64,000 nt of DNA from Thermoflexus hugenholtzii (GTDB taxonomy: Bacteria; Chloroflexota; Anaerolineae; Thermoflexales; Thermoflexaceae): assembly GCF_018771565.1 (NCBI RefSeq), contig NZ_CP076326.1, positions 3,231,785-3,295,784 on the forward strand, written 5' to 3'. A program made the position numbers and the translations under genes. Positions 1-7,770 of the stretch are shown piece by piece. The notes under the pieces are model-generated. The model had not been told where the DNA came from. It ran no database searches and saw only the letters and a program-made list of their open reading frames with translations. Position 1 is the first letter of the stretch, and every line of letters starts with the position of its first letter.

Positions 1-1
1 G

Positions 2-271
2 GCGGAGGAGGCGGAGGGCTCTCCTTCATCGGCCGGCCGCTGGTTGCGCATCCGGGTCACCGATGTGGCCACCGGACGCCCCCGGGTGCATGTGAACGTC
101 CCGCTGCGCCTGCTGGATCTGGGGCTGCGGATCGGTGGGCGGCTGGCGCCGGAGATCGCGGGGCTGGACCTCCAGAAGTGGCTCGAACAGTTGCGGGCGA
201 GCGGCAGCGGGAAGCTGGTGGAGGTCCTGGACGAGGAGGAGGGCGAGCGCGTGGAGATCACCGTGGAGTGA
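2..271 (+). CDS. C-terminal part of SHOCT-like/YvlB-LiaX-type protein (5' partial)
   Basis: The reading frame is open from the window edge to its stop, so only the last ~89 residues are present. The piece reads as a short Ser/Gly/Glu linker, then a compact domain containing LRIRVTDVATGRPRVHVNVP, a hydrophobic segment, and a Glu-rich end with GERVEITVE. This pattern (RVTD..tG...V.VNiPL, then a short helix and an acidic tail) resembles the C-terminal domain of bacterial SHOCT-like / YvlB-LiaX-type proteins common in Chloroflexota, which are linked to envelope stress in Firmicutes. A TTG at 44 is the first listed start, but the frame continues upstream, so I treat it as truncated. The family call is from memory. 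Confidence 0.55.
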   Translation, partial: AEEAEGSPSSAGRWLRIRVTDVATGRPRVHVNVPLRLLDLGLRIGGRLAPEIAGLDLQKWLEQLRASGSGKLVEVLDEEEGERVEITVE

Positions 272-301
272 GCGCGAGGATCTCAGCTTGGGAGCGCTTC
301 G

Positions 302-1540
302 ATGCGATCTCCGGACGGCATCTCGCGGGCGTTCTGGGCCGTCTGGGCTGCTCACGCCCTCTCGCTGTTCGGGAGCATGCTGGTCCAGTTCGCTCTGGTC
401 TGGTGGATCGCCCGCACCACCGACTCCGCCACCGCCCTCTCCATCGCCACGTTGCTGGTTCTCCTGCCGGGAGTCCTGCTGGGGCCGGTGATCGGTGCCC
501 TGGTGGACCGCTGGGATCGGCGGGGGATCATGCTGGGAGCCGATGGGGGGATGGCGGCTGTCACGCTCCTCCTGATCCTGCTCGCCCGGGCCGACATGTT
601 GCATCTGGGCCCGATCTACGCTGCCCTGTTCCTCCGGTCCATCCTGGAAACCTTCCACTGGTCCGCCCTTCAGGCCTCAATCGCCCTGCTGGTCCCGGAG
701 CGTCATCTCGCTCGCATCGCCGGGCTGAACCAGGCCTTGAGCGGGGCCCTGAATATGGTCGCTCCTCCTGCCGGGGCGCTCCTGCTGGGCCTCCTTCCCC
801 TCCCGGGGGTGCTGCTCGTGGATGTGGTGACGGCGGCGCTGGCGATGCTGGCCCTGGGGTTCGTGCGGATCCCTCGTCCGGGGGGCTTCGGCCCGGCGCG
901 GCCTGTGGGATGGCAAGAAATCCGGGAAGGCCTGGAGTATGTGCGGCGATGGTCAGGGGCGTTGATCCTGATGGGGATGGGGGCGCTGATCAACTTCCTG
1001 GTGAACCCGGCGTTTGCGCTGCTTCCGCTGCTGGTGATCCGGCATTTCCGGGGCGGCGCCCTGGAGCTGGGCGCTCTGGAATCCGCCTGGGGGGCTGGGA
1101 TCATCAGCGGCGGGCTCCTTCTAAGCGCGTGGGGAGGCTTCCGCCGGCGCATTCACACCACCCTGGTCGGGCTGATCGGGATGGGAGCAGCGATCCTCTC
1201 GCTGGGGCTTCTTCCCGCCGGGGCCTTTCCGTTCGCGCTGGGTGTGATGTTCATGGGGGGCCTGATGAACGTGCTGACGAACGGGCCGATCCTGGCCATC
1301 CTCCAGGCGGTGGTGCCACCTGCCCTGCAGGGTCGGGTGTTGACGGTGGTCTCCAGCGTCGTCGGTCTCATCTCTCCTCTGGGGATGGTCCTCGCCGGGC
1401 CGGTGGCAGATACCCTGGGCGTGCGCGTCTGGTTTGTGGCCGGAGGGCTGGCCTGCGCCCTGGCGGGTGGGATCGGCCTGGGGATCCCCGCGGTGGTGCG
1501 CATCGAGGAACAGGCGTCGGTCAGGGCCGCTGAGCCATAA
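302..1540 (+). CDS. MFS transporter, DHA3 (MefA-like) type
   Basis: This 412-residue polytopic membrane protein fits the usual length of 12-TM major facilitator proteins. The N-terminal half has the motif-A region GPVIGALVDRWDRRG between TM2 and TM3. A second repeat begins near residue 210 after a cytoplasmic stretch (RIPRPGGFGPARP). The layout resembles the DHA3 drug/macrolide efflux group (MefA-like), but the substrate cannot be read from sequence. It starts 30 bases after the preceding gene and probably shares its transcript. Two other MFS genes lie in the window; this one is not close to either by eye. Confidence 0.85.
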   Translation: MRSPDGISRAFWAVWAAHALSLFGSMLVQFALVWWIARTTDSATALSIATLLVLLPGVLLGPVIGALVDRWDRRGIMLGADGGMAAVTLLLILLARADMLHLGPIYAALFLRSILETFHWSALQASIALLVPERHLARIAGLNQALSGALNMVAPPAGALLLGLLPLPGVLLVDVVTAALAMLALGFVRIPRPGGFGPARPVGWQEIREGLEYVRRWSGALILMGMGALINFLVNPAFALLPLLVIRHFRGGALELGALESAWGAGIISGGLLLSAWGGFRRRIHTTLVGLIGMGAAILSLGLLPAGAFPFALGVMFMGGLMNVLTNGPILAILQAVVPPALQGRVLTVVSSVVGLISPLGMVLAGPVADTLGVRVWFVAGGLACALAGGIGLGIPAVVRIEEQASVRAAEP

Positions 1541-1653
1541 TGAGAAGTGGGAAATGAGGATGCCCCTTCCAGGCCGGCCCTCCTTGGGGGGGCAGCTGTG
1601 TCGTGCACCCCGCGTGGAGGGGATATCCAGCGTTTCGCTTCAGGAGGAGGGCG

Positions 1654-2565
1654 ATGCCCTGGCGCTTCGGTGTTCAGCTCCTTCAGGCTCCGTTGCTCCT
1701 GGAGCTCCTGTGGCCCCCAGCGTCGGGTGCCCCGGGGGGGACCCGGGTGGATGCCGCGGAGCTGGCGGGGCGGATCGCGGATCGCGGGTTCCATCTGATC
1801 GAGCTGAACCCCGACCTTCAGGTGGTGCTCCCGGAGTCCTTTGCCCTCCCCGCGCTTCGCCGTTTGCAGGACCTGAAACAAACGCGGGGCCTGCGCTACA
1901 CGGTCCATCTTCCGCTCTGGACGCTGGATCCCTCCAGCCCGGTGGAGGGGATCCGTCGCGCTTCGGTGGATGTGCTGGTGGAAGCGGTGTTCCGTCTGGC
2001 CCCGCTGGAGCCGGAGGTCTATGTGCTTCACGGGGCGGGGCCTCTGGCCGCGGAGTTCTTCACGTTGCCGGGCCTTCCGGAAGGCGCCCGTTTGGCGCTC
2101 ATGCGCCGGTTCCAGGAACAGGCTGCGCGCAGCGTGGAGGAGCTGTTGCGACGCACCGGCCTGCCCTCCCGCTCCCTGGCCCTGGAGACGATCCAGTTCC
2201 CTCTGGAGCTCACCTTGGAGCTGGCGGAGGCGCTGGATCTCTCCATCTGCTTTGACACCGGCCATGTGATCTCTCGGCAGCCGGGCCCGGTGAGCTTCGG
2301 GGAGGCTCTGGCGCGTTGCCTCCCCCGACTGGCGGAAGTGCACCTGCACGATGGCGATTATCGCGAGCGGCCTGATGGCTCCGTCGCCTGGGCCGATCAT
2401 CTTCCCCTCGGGGAGGGAGCAGTCCCGGTGGGGGAGCTCTTCCAGGCCCTGGAGGCGCATGGGTTCACCGGGCCGGTGATCTTCGAGCTGAGTCTGGATG
2501 CCGCCGAGGCCTCCCTGGCTTTCCTGAGGCAGGCGGGCCTGGTGGGATCGCCTTTCGAGGTATGA
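1654..2565 (+). CDS. TIM-barrel sugar phosphate isomerase/epimerase-like protein (CbiR-like)
   Basis: This is a 303-residue (beta/alpha)8 protein of the AP endonuclease 2 / xylose isomerase-like superfamily. Metal-site segments appear in the expected order: IELNPD, YTVHLPLW, YVLHGAG, LALETIQFP, ICFDTGHV, EVHLHDGDY and VIFELS. The YTVHLPLW and LETIQFP segments remind me of CbiR, a cobamide-remodelling phosphodiesterase, but no cobamide genes are nearby, so the substrate stays open. I chose the ATG at 1654 because AGGAGGAGG lies 4-12 bases upstream. An in-frame GTG at 1603 is less well supported. Confidence 0.6.
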   Translation: MPWRFGVQLLQAPLLLELLWPPASGAPGGTRVDAAELAGRIADRGFHLIELNPDLQVVLPESFALPALRRLQDLKQTRGLRYTVHLPLWTLDPSSPVEGIRRASVDVLVEAVFRLAPLEPEVYVLHGAGPLAAEFFTLPGLPEGARLALMRRFQEQAARSVEELLRRTGLPSRSLALETIQFPLELTLELAEALDLSICFDTGHVISRQPGPVSFGEALARCLPRLAEVHLHDGDYRERPDGSVAWADHLPLGEGAVPVGELFQALEAHGFTGPVIFELSLDAAEASLAFLRQAGLVGSPFEV

Positions 2566-2591
2566 GGCCTGGGGGAAGGATCCGCCAGGCC

Positions 2592-4100
2592 TTATGTGGG
2601 GGTTTCCACGTCGTCTTCCCCCGGTCCTTCCTCGGGGATCTCTTGGGGGGCGAAGGCCCTCCCGTCCTGCAGCCACCACACCCCCCGCGCCCGGGCCATC
2701 CGCCGCGCCGGCGCCGTCAATTCCTTCGCCGCCACCACCGGGATCACCTCCGCCCCCAGCGCCTGAGCAAAAACGGCCGCCCGCTCCGCCGCCCGAGCCA
2801 CATCCTTCGTCGTCCCCTGCCAGGAGATCTCCACCGCCAGATACATCCGGCGGTCCTCCCGGCGGTGGAAGCCCTCCACCAGGGCGTCCAGGGGGGCGGC
2901 CCGGTCGGCCTCTTCCATCGTGATGCGCCCGGCGGCCACGGCCTCCTCCAGGATCTCGGCCTGCCGCGCGTCCGGGACGATGGCGGCCCGCCGCAGCAGG
3001 GAGCGGAAAAGGACGGCGGGCTTTTCGGCGTAGAGGGCCTCCAGGCGCATCGACTTGAGCTCTCCCAGGTCCCGGCTGTGGTCCTCCTGGCGGCGCTCCA
3101 CCCGGTCCAGGCGAACCTCCACTTGATCCAGGCGGGCCTCCACCCGGTCCACCCGCTCGGTCAGGATCCGGAGGGCTTCAGCCAGCTCGGCGAAGCGGCG
3201 ATCGGTCTCGGCGCGGAACTCCAGGAACTCCTGGCGGTGGGCAATGAACTCCTGACGGTGGGCGATGAACTCCTGACGGTGAGCGGCGAAGGCCTCGGCC
3301 AGGCGCTGGAGAGACTCCTCCGTGCGGCGCTGGGCCTCGGCCAGCTCGGCGAAGCGGCGGTCGGCTTCGGCGCGGAACTCCAGGAACTCCTGGCGATGGG
3401 CGATGAACTCCTGGCGGTGAGCGGCGAAGGCCTCGGCCAGGCGCTGGAGGGACTCCTCCGTGCGGCGCTGGGCCTCGGCCAGCTCGGCGAAGCGACGGTT
3501 GGTTTCCTCTCGATGGGCCAGGAATTCCTGGCGATGGGCGATGAACTCCTGACGGTGAGCGACGAAGGCCTCGGCCAGGCGCTGGAGGGATTCCTCCGTG
3601 CGGCGCTGGGCCTCGGTCAGCTCGGCGAAGCGGCGGTTGGTTTCCTCTCGATGGACCAGGAATTCCTGGCGATGGGCGATGAACTCCTGACGGTGAGCGG
3701 CGAAGGCCTCGGCCAGGCGCTGGAGGGACTCCTCCGTGTGGCGCTGGACCTCGACCAGGCGCTGGAGGAATTCCTCCATGCGGCGCTGGGCCTCGGCCAG
3801 GGCGCGGACCTCTGCGCTGAGCTCTGCGAAGCGGGCGTTGACCTGGGCCTGGTGGGCCAGGAACTCCTGACGATGGTTCACAAAGGCCTCGCTCAGACGG
3901 CGAACGGCTTCTGCCAGCTCCATGAAGCGACGTTCGGTCTCCACCTGAAGCCGGGCCAGCTCGTCCCGAAGATCCGCCAGCCCGGTGGGCATGCGGAGGA
4001 CCTCCTCCGAGGCCAGGAGGGCCCAGAGGACCTTCCGCCATTCGGGGTGGGCCTGCAAGAGGGCGACCAGATCCCGCAGGTCTTCCGCCGTCAGGGCCAT
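2592..4100 (-). CDS. Coiled-coil repeat protein with C-terminal PD-(D/E)XK-like domain (DUF3782-like)
   Basis: The protein has 502 residues. After an N-terminal helical part, residues 120-310 form four near-identical 46-residue heptad-rich units, followed by a further coiled coil (RVDRVEARLDQVEVRLDRVE). The C-terminal ~110 residues hold a compact domain with MYLAVEISWQGTTKDV and EVIPVVAAKE, resembling the PD-(D/E)XK-like domain of DUF3782-type proteins abundant in thermophilic Chloroflexota and cyanobacteria. The usual E-x-K appears as E-x-S (E424), so catalysis is doubtful. No signal peptide is visible. The start has GAAGGAGG upstream. Role unknown. Confidence 0.7.
   Translation of the reverse strand: MALTAEDLRDLVALLQAHPEWRKVLWALLASEEVLRMPTGLADLRDELARLQVETERRFMELAEAVRRLSEAFVNHRQEFLAHQAQVNARFAELSAEVRALAEAQRRMEEFLQRLVEVQRHTEESLQRLAEAFAAHRQEFIAHRQEFLVHREETNRRFAELTEAQRRTEESLQRLAEAFVAHRQEFIAHRQEFLAHREETNRRFAELAEAQRRTEESLQRLAEAFAAHRQEFIAHRQEFLEFRAEADRRFAELAEAQRRTEESLQRLAEAFAAHRQEFIAHRQEFIAHRQEFLEFRAETDRRFAELAEALRILTERVDRVEARLDQVEVRLDRVERRQEDHSRDLGELKSMRLEALYAEKPAVLFRSLLRRAAIVPDARQAEILEEAVAAGRITMEEADRAAPLDALVEGFHRREDRRMYLAVEISWQGTTKDVARAAERAAVFAQALGAEVIPVVAAKELTAPARRMARARGVWWLQDGRAFAPQEIPEEGPGEDDVETPT
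3171..3743 (-). repeat. Four tandem 138-bp in-frame repeats within a coiled-coil gene
   Basis: The repeats encode residues 120-165, 166-211, 212-257 and 258-310 of the protein. Each unit runs R-[RH]-TEESLQRLAEAF through HRQEF, RRFAEL and EAQ. The last copy carries an extra 7-residue duplication (FIAHRQE), giving 53 residues. Near-identity at DNA level suggests recent expansion by unequal exchange or slippage, with the coiled-coil frame preserved. Confidence 0.85.
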
Positions 4101-4122
4101 CGCGCGCCTCCTTCAACACGAT

Positions 4123-4128
4123 ATTGTA
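4123..4128 (-). promoter_or_regulatory. Possible -10 box of the coiled-coil repeat gene
   Basis: On the minus strand this reads TACAAT in a locally AT-rich patch (TTGTTTTGTGTTACAAT), about 22 bases before the start codon at 4100. No convincing -35 is placed 17 bases upstream, so this is a weak call. Confidence 0.35.
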
Positions 4129-4197
4129 ACACAAAACAAGGGTTCGAAGACGTGTGAGATCCGTTGTGCGGATCGTCGTCCTCATCGACTCCGGGGC

Positions 4198-4695
4198 TCA
4201 CTCTGCCATCCACCGCGGCTCGAAGGCGGCTGCCATCTCCCAGAAGAGGGCGATCTGGAGGATCGTGGTCATGTGCTCATAGGTGTGCTGGAGGGTCTTG
4301 GTAACGATCCAGGCCAGCGTCCGCGTCCCCCAGACCGTCCCCGACACCGGCCGGGTCCAGACCTCAGGCGGGAGGGGACGGGCCAGAGCGATGGTCTCCC
4401 GGCGGACGGCCTCCAGCCGCTCCAGCCAGCGGGCGGCGGGGATCTCCCGGGGCCAGGCGAGATCTTCATCCGGGACCTCACCGGGAAGGAGGGGGCCTTG
4501 CAGGCCTAAGGCGTAGCGCATCTGGGGCAGGGCGATGTGATGCTCATAGAACCAGAGGTGGTAGAGATGGCGACGCACGGACCACTCGCCCAGGGCGGAG
4601 GGAGGGCGGCGCGCCTCCCGCTCCGGGGGGACCTGGGCGAGGGCCCAGCGCAGGTCCTCCAGCGTGGAGTCCAGGCGTCGGAGCAGCGCTTCCAT
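4198..4695 (-). CDS. DinB family protein
   Basis: This 165-residue, mainly helical protein fits the DinB/YfiT four-helix bundle. WSVRRHLYHLWFYEHH matches the conserved helix that supplies the first metal-binding histidine, and LQHTYEHMT near the end supplies further histidines. Members are metal-dependent and often linked to thiol transfer or damage response; the substrate here is unknown. The gene sits alone between the coiled-coil protein and the Fe-S oxidoreductase, both also on the minus strand. Confidence 0.75.
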   Translation of the reverse strand: MEALLRRLDSTLEDLRWALAQVPPEREARRPPSALGEWSVRRHLYHLWFYEHHIALPQMRYALGLQGPLLPGEVPDEDLAWPREIPAARWLERLEAVRRETIALARPLPPEVWTRPVSGTVWGTRTLAWIVTKTLQHTYEHMTTILQIALFWEMAAAFEPRWMAE

Positions 4696-4730
4696 CGCGA
4701 CGCCGTAAGCAGCGCTCGGGTTCCTTAGGA

Positions 4731-6740
4731 TTAGGGCTCGATCACGGCTTCGGCCAGGATCTCCGCCACATCCCGCACCGGGAGCCGCTCGGCGACGCCC
4801 CGGGTTTGGGCGGCGGAGGTCAACATCAGCTGGCAGAAGGGGCAGGCCACCGCCACCGCCTCCGGGCTCGTCCCCAACGCCTCATCGAGGCGCTGGAGGT
4901 GGATCGGACGGGCCTGGGGGGTGTCCATCCAGACCTGGGCCCCGCCGGCGCCGCAGCAGAACCCCCGCTCCCGGCTCCGGGCCATCTCCACCAGCTCGGT
5001 CCCGCTCCTCTGTAGCAGGTGCCGCGGCGCATCGAAGATCCCGTTGTAACGGCCCAGATAGCAGGAATCGTGGAAGGTGAGCCGCCGGGAGACGGGGCGC
5101 CGGGGCTGGAGGCGGCCTTCCTCCAGCAAGCGGGCCAGGAACTCCGTGTGGTGGACCACCTCGAAGCGCCCGCCGAACTGTGGGTATTCGTTGCGGAAGG
5201 TGTTATAGCAGTGCGGGCACATGGTCAACAGGATACGGAACTGATACGCGCGCAGGGTCTCCAGGATGGCCTCGGTGGCCGCCACATACATCGCCTCGTG
5301 GCCTGCGCGGCGGGCCCACTCGGCCGTGCAGGTTTCTTCATCCCCCAGCACAGCGAAGTCCACCCCTGCGGCCTGGAGCAGGCGGGCGATGGCCCGGGCG
5401 GTGCGCTGGCCGCCGGGATCGAAAGCCCCCGCGCAGCCTACCCAGAAGAGGACCTCCGCCTCCCCCTTCTCCGCCATCACCGGGACGTCCAGGCCCTTCG
5501 CCCATTCCAGGCGGGAGGTCCGTTGCCCCCACGGATTGCCCGTCCGCTCCGTGTTGCGGAACGTGTTGGAGAGGGAGGCCGGGACATTCCCTTCCATCAG
5601 GGTCAGGTAGCGCCGCATGCCCACAATGAGGTCCACATGCTCGATCAGCACCGGGCATTCGTGAACACAGGCGTAGCAGGTGGTGCAGGCCCACAGGGCC
5701 TCGCGCGGGGTCACCGCCCCAGTTAGGACGATGCGTTCCTCATCCACCCGGATGGGGGCGAAGGGGTTCAAGGTGGGCGGCAGCAGGGCGTGGAGGGTGT
5801 TCCGCACGTCCAGCACCACCTGCTTGGGGTTGAGGGGCGTCCCGGCCGCATACGCCGGGCATGCCGCCTGACACCGGCCGCATTCCGTGCAGGCCTCCCC
5901 GTTGAGCAGCTGCACCCAGGTCAGATCCCGCAACGTCTCGATGCCCAGCCGTTCTGCTGTCTCCAGGTCCGGGATCGGCGTCAGGGCCCCGTTGGGCCGG
6001 TCCAGGCGGGAGAAGAACACGTTGAGGGTGGAGGAGACGATGTGGACCAGGAAGCCCACCGGGATGAAGACGTAGGTGAGGCCGGCCAGGGCAGCGTGGA
6101 AGGTCCAGGTCGCCTGATGGAGGGGCCGTAGGAATTCTTCCCCCAGGCCCATGGCGATCCAGAGCTGGCCCAACCCCCATCCCATAAAGGAAGCGGGCCC
6201 CCAGGGGGGGCGCTGCACAGCCATGCGGAAGGATTCCAGGAGCCAGCCGGTGACGATGAGGACGGTCAGCCAGGCCAGGGCCAGGTCGAAGCGGCGGCCG
6301 TAGCTCAGCTTAGGCGGGCGGGCAGCGTATCGACGCCACGCGAGGACCCCCATCCCAATCAGGGCGAGCAGGGTGAAGAGATCCAGCACGAACTCATAGA
6401 CCAGATAGATCTCCCCCCGCAGGAACTTGAACAGGTCCGCGTCGATGAAGGCCAGGGTGGTCCCGATGAAGAAGATCACGAACCCCCAGAACAGCGAGGC
6501 GTGGGAGAGGCCCCCAACGGGGTCCCGAATCACCCGGCGCTGCCCCAGGACGTAGATCAGGACCCGTTTCAGGCGCTCCGGAAGGCGATCGAAGCGCATC
6601 TCCGGCCGGCCGACGGCCCACCAGATCCGAATGCGTCGATAAAAGGAAAGAAGGAAGATGGCCAGACAGAGGGCGTGGAAGGCGTAGACGGCTGGCTGGG
6701 CCCATGCGGGCATGTTCCAGAGGTTGATCCGCTCGGGCAT
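4731..6740 (-). CDS. Membrane-bound HdrD/GlpC-type Fe-S oxidoreductase
   Basis: The protein has 669 residues. Residues ~1-250 hold about six membrane segments with conserved histidines, as in NarI-like b-heme modules. Two [4Fe-4S] motifs follow, CTECGRCQAACP and CTTCYACVHECP. Two cysteine-rich CCG-type domains come next; the second ends in GFCCGAGGAQVW, while the first has a looser version. This architecture matches the HdrD-like membrane oxidoreductases that pass electrons between soluble flavoproteins such as ETF and the quinone pool. No etf genes are adjacent, so the partner is inferred. The gene is divergent from the fluoride operon. Confidence 0.85.
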   Translation of the reverse strand: MPERINLWNMPAWAQPAVYAFHALCLAIFLLSFYRRIRIWWAVGRPEMRFDRLPERLKRVLIYVLGQRRVIRDPVGGLSHASLFWGFVIFFIGTTLAFIDADLFKFLRGEIYLVYEFVLDLFTLLALIGMGVLAWRRYAARPPKLSYGRRFDLALAWLTVLIVTGWLLESFRMAVQRPPWGPASFMGWGLGQLWIAMGLGEEFLRPLHQATWTFHAALAGLTYVFIPVGFLVHIVSSTLNVFFSRLDRPNGALTPIPDLETAERLGIETLRDLTWVQLLNGEACTECGRCQAACPAYAAGTPLNPKQVVLDVRNTLHALLPPTLNPFAPIRVDEERIVLTGAVTPREALWACTTCYACVHECPVLIEHVDLIVGMRRYLTLMEGNVPASLSNTFRNTERTGNPWGQRTSRLEWAKGLDVPVMAEKGEAEVLFWVGCAGAFDPGGQRTARAIARLLQAAGVDFAVLGDEETCTAEWARRAGHEAMYVAATEAILETLRAYQFRILLTMCPHCYNTFRNEYPQFGGRFEVVHHTEFLARLLEEGRLQPRRPVSRRLTFHDSCYLGRYNGIFDAPRHLLQRSGTELVEMARSRERGFCCGAGGAQVWMDTPQARPIHLQRLDEALGTSPEAVAVACPFCQLMLTSAAQTRGVAERLPVRDVAEILAEAVIEP

Positions 6741-6791
6741 CGCGACTCCCTCCCGCGGACGGGATCCATGCAGCGCTGGAGCGCGGTTTTG

Positions 6792-6800
6792 AGTTTAGCA
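6792..6800 (-). promoter_or_regulatory. Possible extended -10 promoter for the Fe-S oxidoreductase
   Basis: The minus strand reads TGCTAAACT, a TGn extension plus TAAACT. It lies about 52 bases upstream of the oxidoreductase start, in the divergent intergenic region. No good -35 accompanies it. Confidence 0.35.
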
Positions 6801-6849
6801 CAGAGGGTGTTCGGGAGATGTTCAGATGGGGCAGTGGCGCGGGGACCGA

Positions 6850-6878
6850 TTGGACAGTGCAGGAAGATTGGGTATAGA
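6850..6878 (+). promoter_or_regulatory. Promoter of the fluoride-responsive operon
   Basis: TTGGAC at 6850-6855 and TATAGA at 6873-6878 are separated by 17 bases, a good fit to a housekeeping sigma-70-type promoter. The predicted transcription start near 6885 lies just upstream of the first riboswitch helix at 6898, as expected for a switch at the very 5' end of the mRNA. Confidence 0.7.
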
Positions 6879-6897
6879 ATAATACGCAGGAACGAAT

Positions 6898-6992
6898 CCG
6901 GCGATGAGGCTCGCCGGGCGGGGATCCCCGCGAACTGCCATGCGAAGCATGGCTGATAGCCTCTATCCCGAAAGCGGGATAGAGGCTTTTTT
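6898..6992 (+). promoter_or_regulatory. Fluoride (crcB-type) riboswitch with terminator platform
   Basis: The core matches the fluoride aptamer closely. P1 is CCGGCGA/TCGCCGG (6898-6904/6911-6917) closing the loop TGAGGC. A GAAC linker follows, then helix GCCATGC/GCATGGC (6937-6943/6947-6953), then TGATAGCCTCTA. The pseudoknot pairs GAGGC (6906-6910) with GCCTC (6959-6963). From memory, the crystallised Thermotoga aptamer shares GGCGATGAGGC, AACTGCC and GGCTGATgGCCTCTA. The GCCTC strand is also the 5' arm of a terminator, so fluoride binding should block termination and switch expression on. An additional hairpin at 6918-6931 is inserted between P1 and the linker. Expression target: the six genes from 7009 to 10987. 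Confidence 0.93.
6959..6992 (+). terminator. Intrinsic terminator of the fluoride riboswitch
   Basis: A perfect 12-bp stem (6959-6970/6975-6986) with an AAAG loop is followed directly by six T (6987-6992). The first five stem bases are the same bases that form the aptamer pseudoknot, so the two structures are mutually exclusive. It ends 16 bases before the first start codon. Confidence 0.92.
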
Positions 6993-7008
6993 GTTGGAGG
7001 GTCAACGG

Positions 7009-7770
7009 ATGAGCTGGGGTCTGGCGGTTTTGCAGCATGCGATGCGACAGCCGGGCTGCCCGCTGTGTCGTCTGCAGCGGGAGGCGGAGGCGCGTTACCT
7101 GGAGAACCTGCTCTGGGAGAACGTGAACGATCCGGCCACGCGGGAGCAGTGGGCGGCCGGCCTGGGGTTCTGTGCGCGGCACGCCTGGCAGCTGCAGCGC
7201 CTGGAGGCCCGCCGCTACGGGGATGGGTTGGGGAACGCCATCCTGTATGAGGATCTCCTGCAGCGGGTGATCCCCGTCCTGGAGGCGATGGCCCGGGAGC
7301 CAGCCATGGATCCGCTCCCCCTCCACCGGCGGCTGGCTCACGCCCTCCGTCTTCCCCGCTCAGGGGATCCCGAAGGGATCCCCGGCTTGCAGGGGCGGGC
7401 GCGCTGTCGGGTGTGCCGACTGGGGGAGGAGACCGCGCGGGCGTATGCGGAATGGCTGGTCGAAGGGCTGGAGGACGCTGAGGTTCGGGCGCGCTACGCG
7501 GCTTCGGATGGGCTGTGCCTGCCTCACCTGCGGATGGCCCTGATCTGCGCCCGCGCGCGTGCCCCCCACGCTCTGGCGGATCTGGCCGGCGACGCCGCCC
7601 GACGCCTTCAACGTCTGCTCGGAGCGCTGCGGGAATACATCCGCAAGCACGACTGGAACTATCGCCATGAGCCGATGAGCCCGGAGGAGCGCCGTTCGTG
7701 GATCCGGGCGGTCGCCTTCTTCGTCGGGGAGGGAGAAGGGGATGGTTCGCTGGACGATCGAGGTGGATGA
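7009..7770 (+). CDS. Cys/His-rich DUF6062-like protein, first gene of the fluoride operon
   Basis: This 253-residue soluble protein is built of two similar halves, each with CxxC followed by CxxH. The first half has C17/C20 (GCPLC) and C55/H58 (GFCARH). The second has C133/C136 (RCRVC) and C170/H173 (GLCLPH). This suggests two zinc or thiol sites; the CPLC...GFC.RH pattern resembles DUF6062-type proteins of unknown function. I chose the ATG at 7009 because GGAGGG lies 7-12 bases upstream and the longer open frame runs through the riboswitch and terminator. It is the gene directly under fluoride control; its biochemical role is unknown. Confidence 0.75.
   Translation: MSWGLAVLQHAMRQPGCPLCRLQREAEARYLENLLWENVNDPATREQWAAGLGFCARHAWQLQRLEARRYGDGLGNAILYEDLLQRVIPVLEAMAREPAMDPLPLHRRLAHALRLPRSGDPEGIPGLQGRARCRVCRLGEETARAYAEWLVEGLEDAEVRARYAASDGLCLPHLRMALICARARAPHALADLAGDAARRLQRLLGALREYIRKHDWNYRHEPMSPEERRSWIRAVAFFVGEGEGDGSLDDRGG

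Noticed and set aside
6898-6992. c-di-GMP, ZTP or other riboswitch class
   Set aside because: The GGCGATGAGGC, AACTGCC and GGCTGATA-GCCTCTA elements and pseudoknot are specific to the fluoride class.
6904-7008. N-terminal extension of the DUF6062-like protein
   Set aside because: The extension would translate the riboswitch and terminator; the ATG at 7009 has a good ribosome site.
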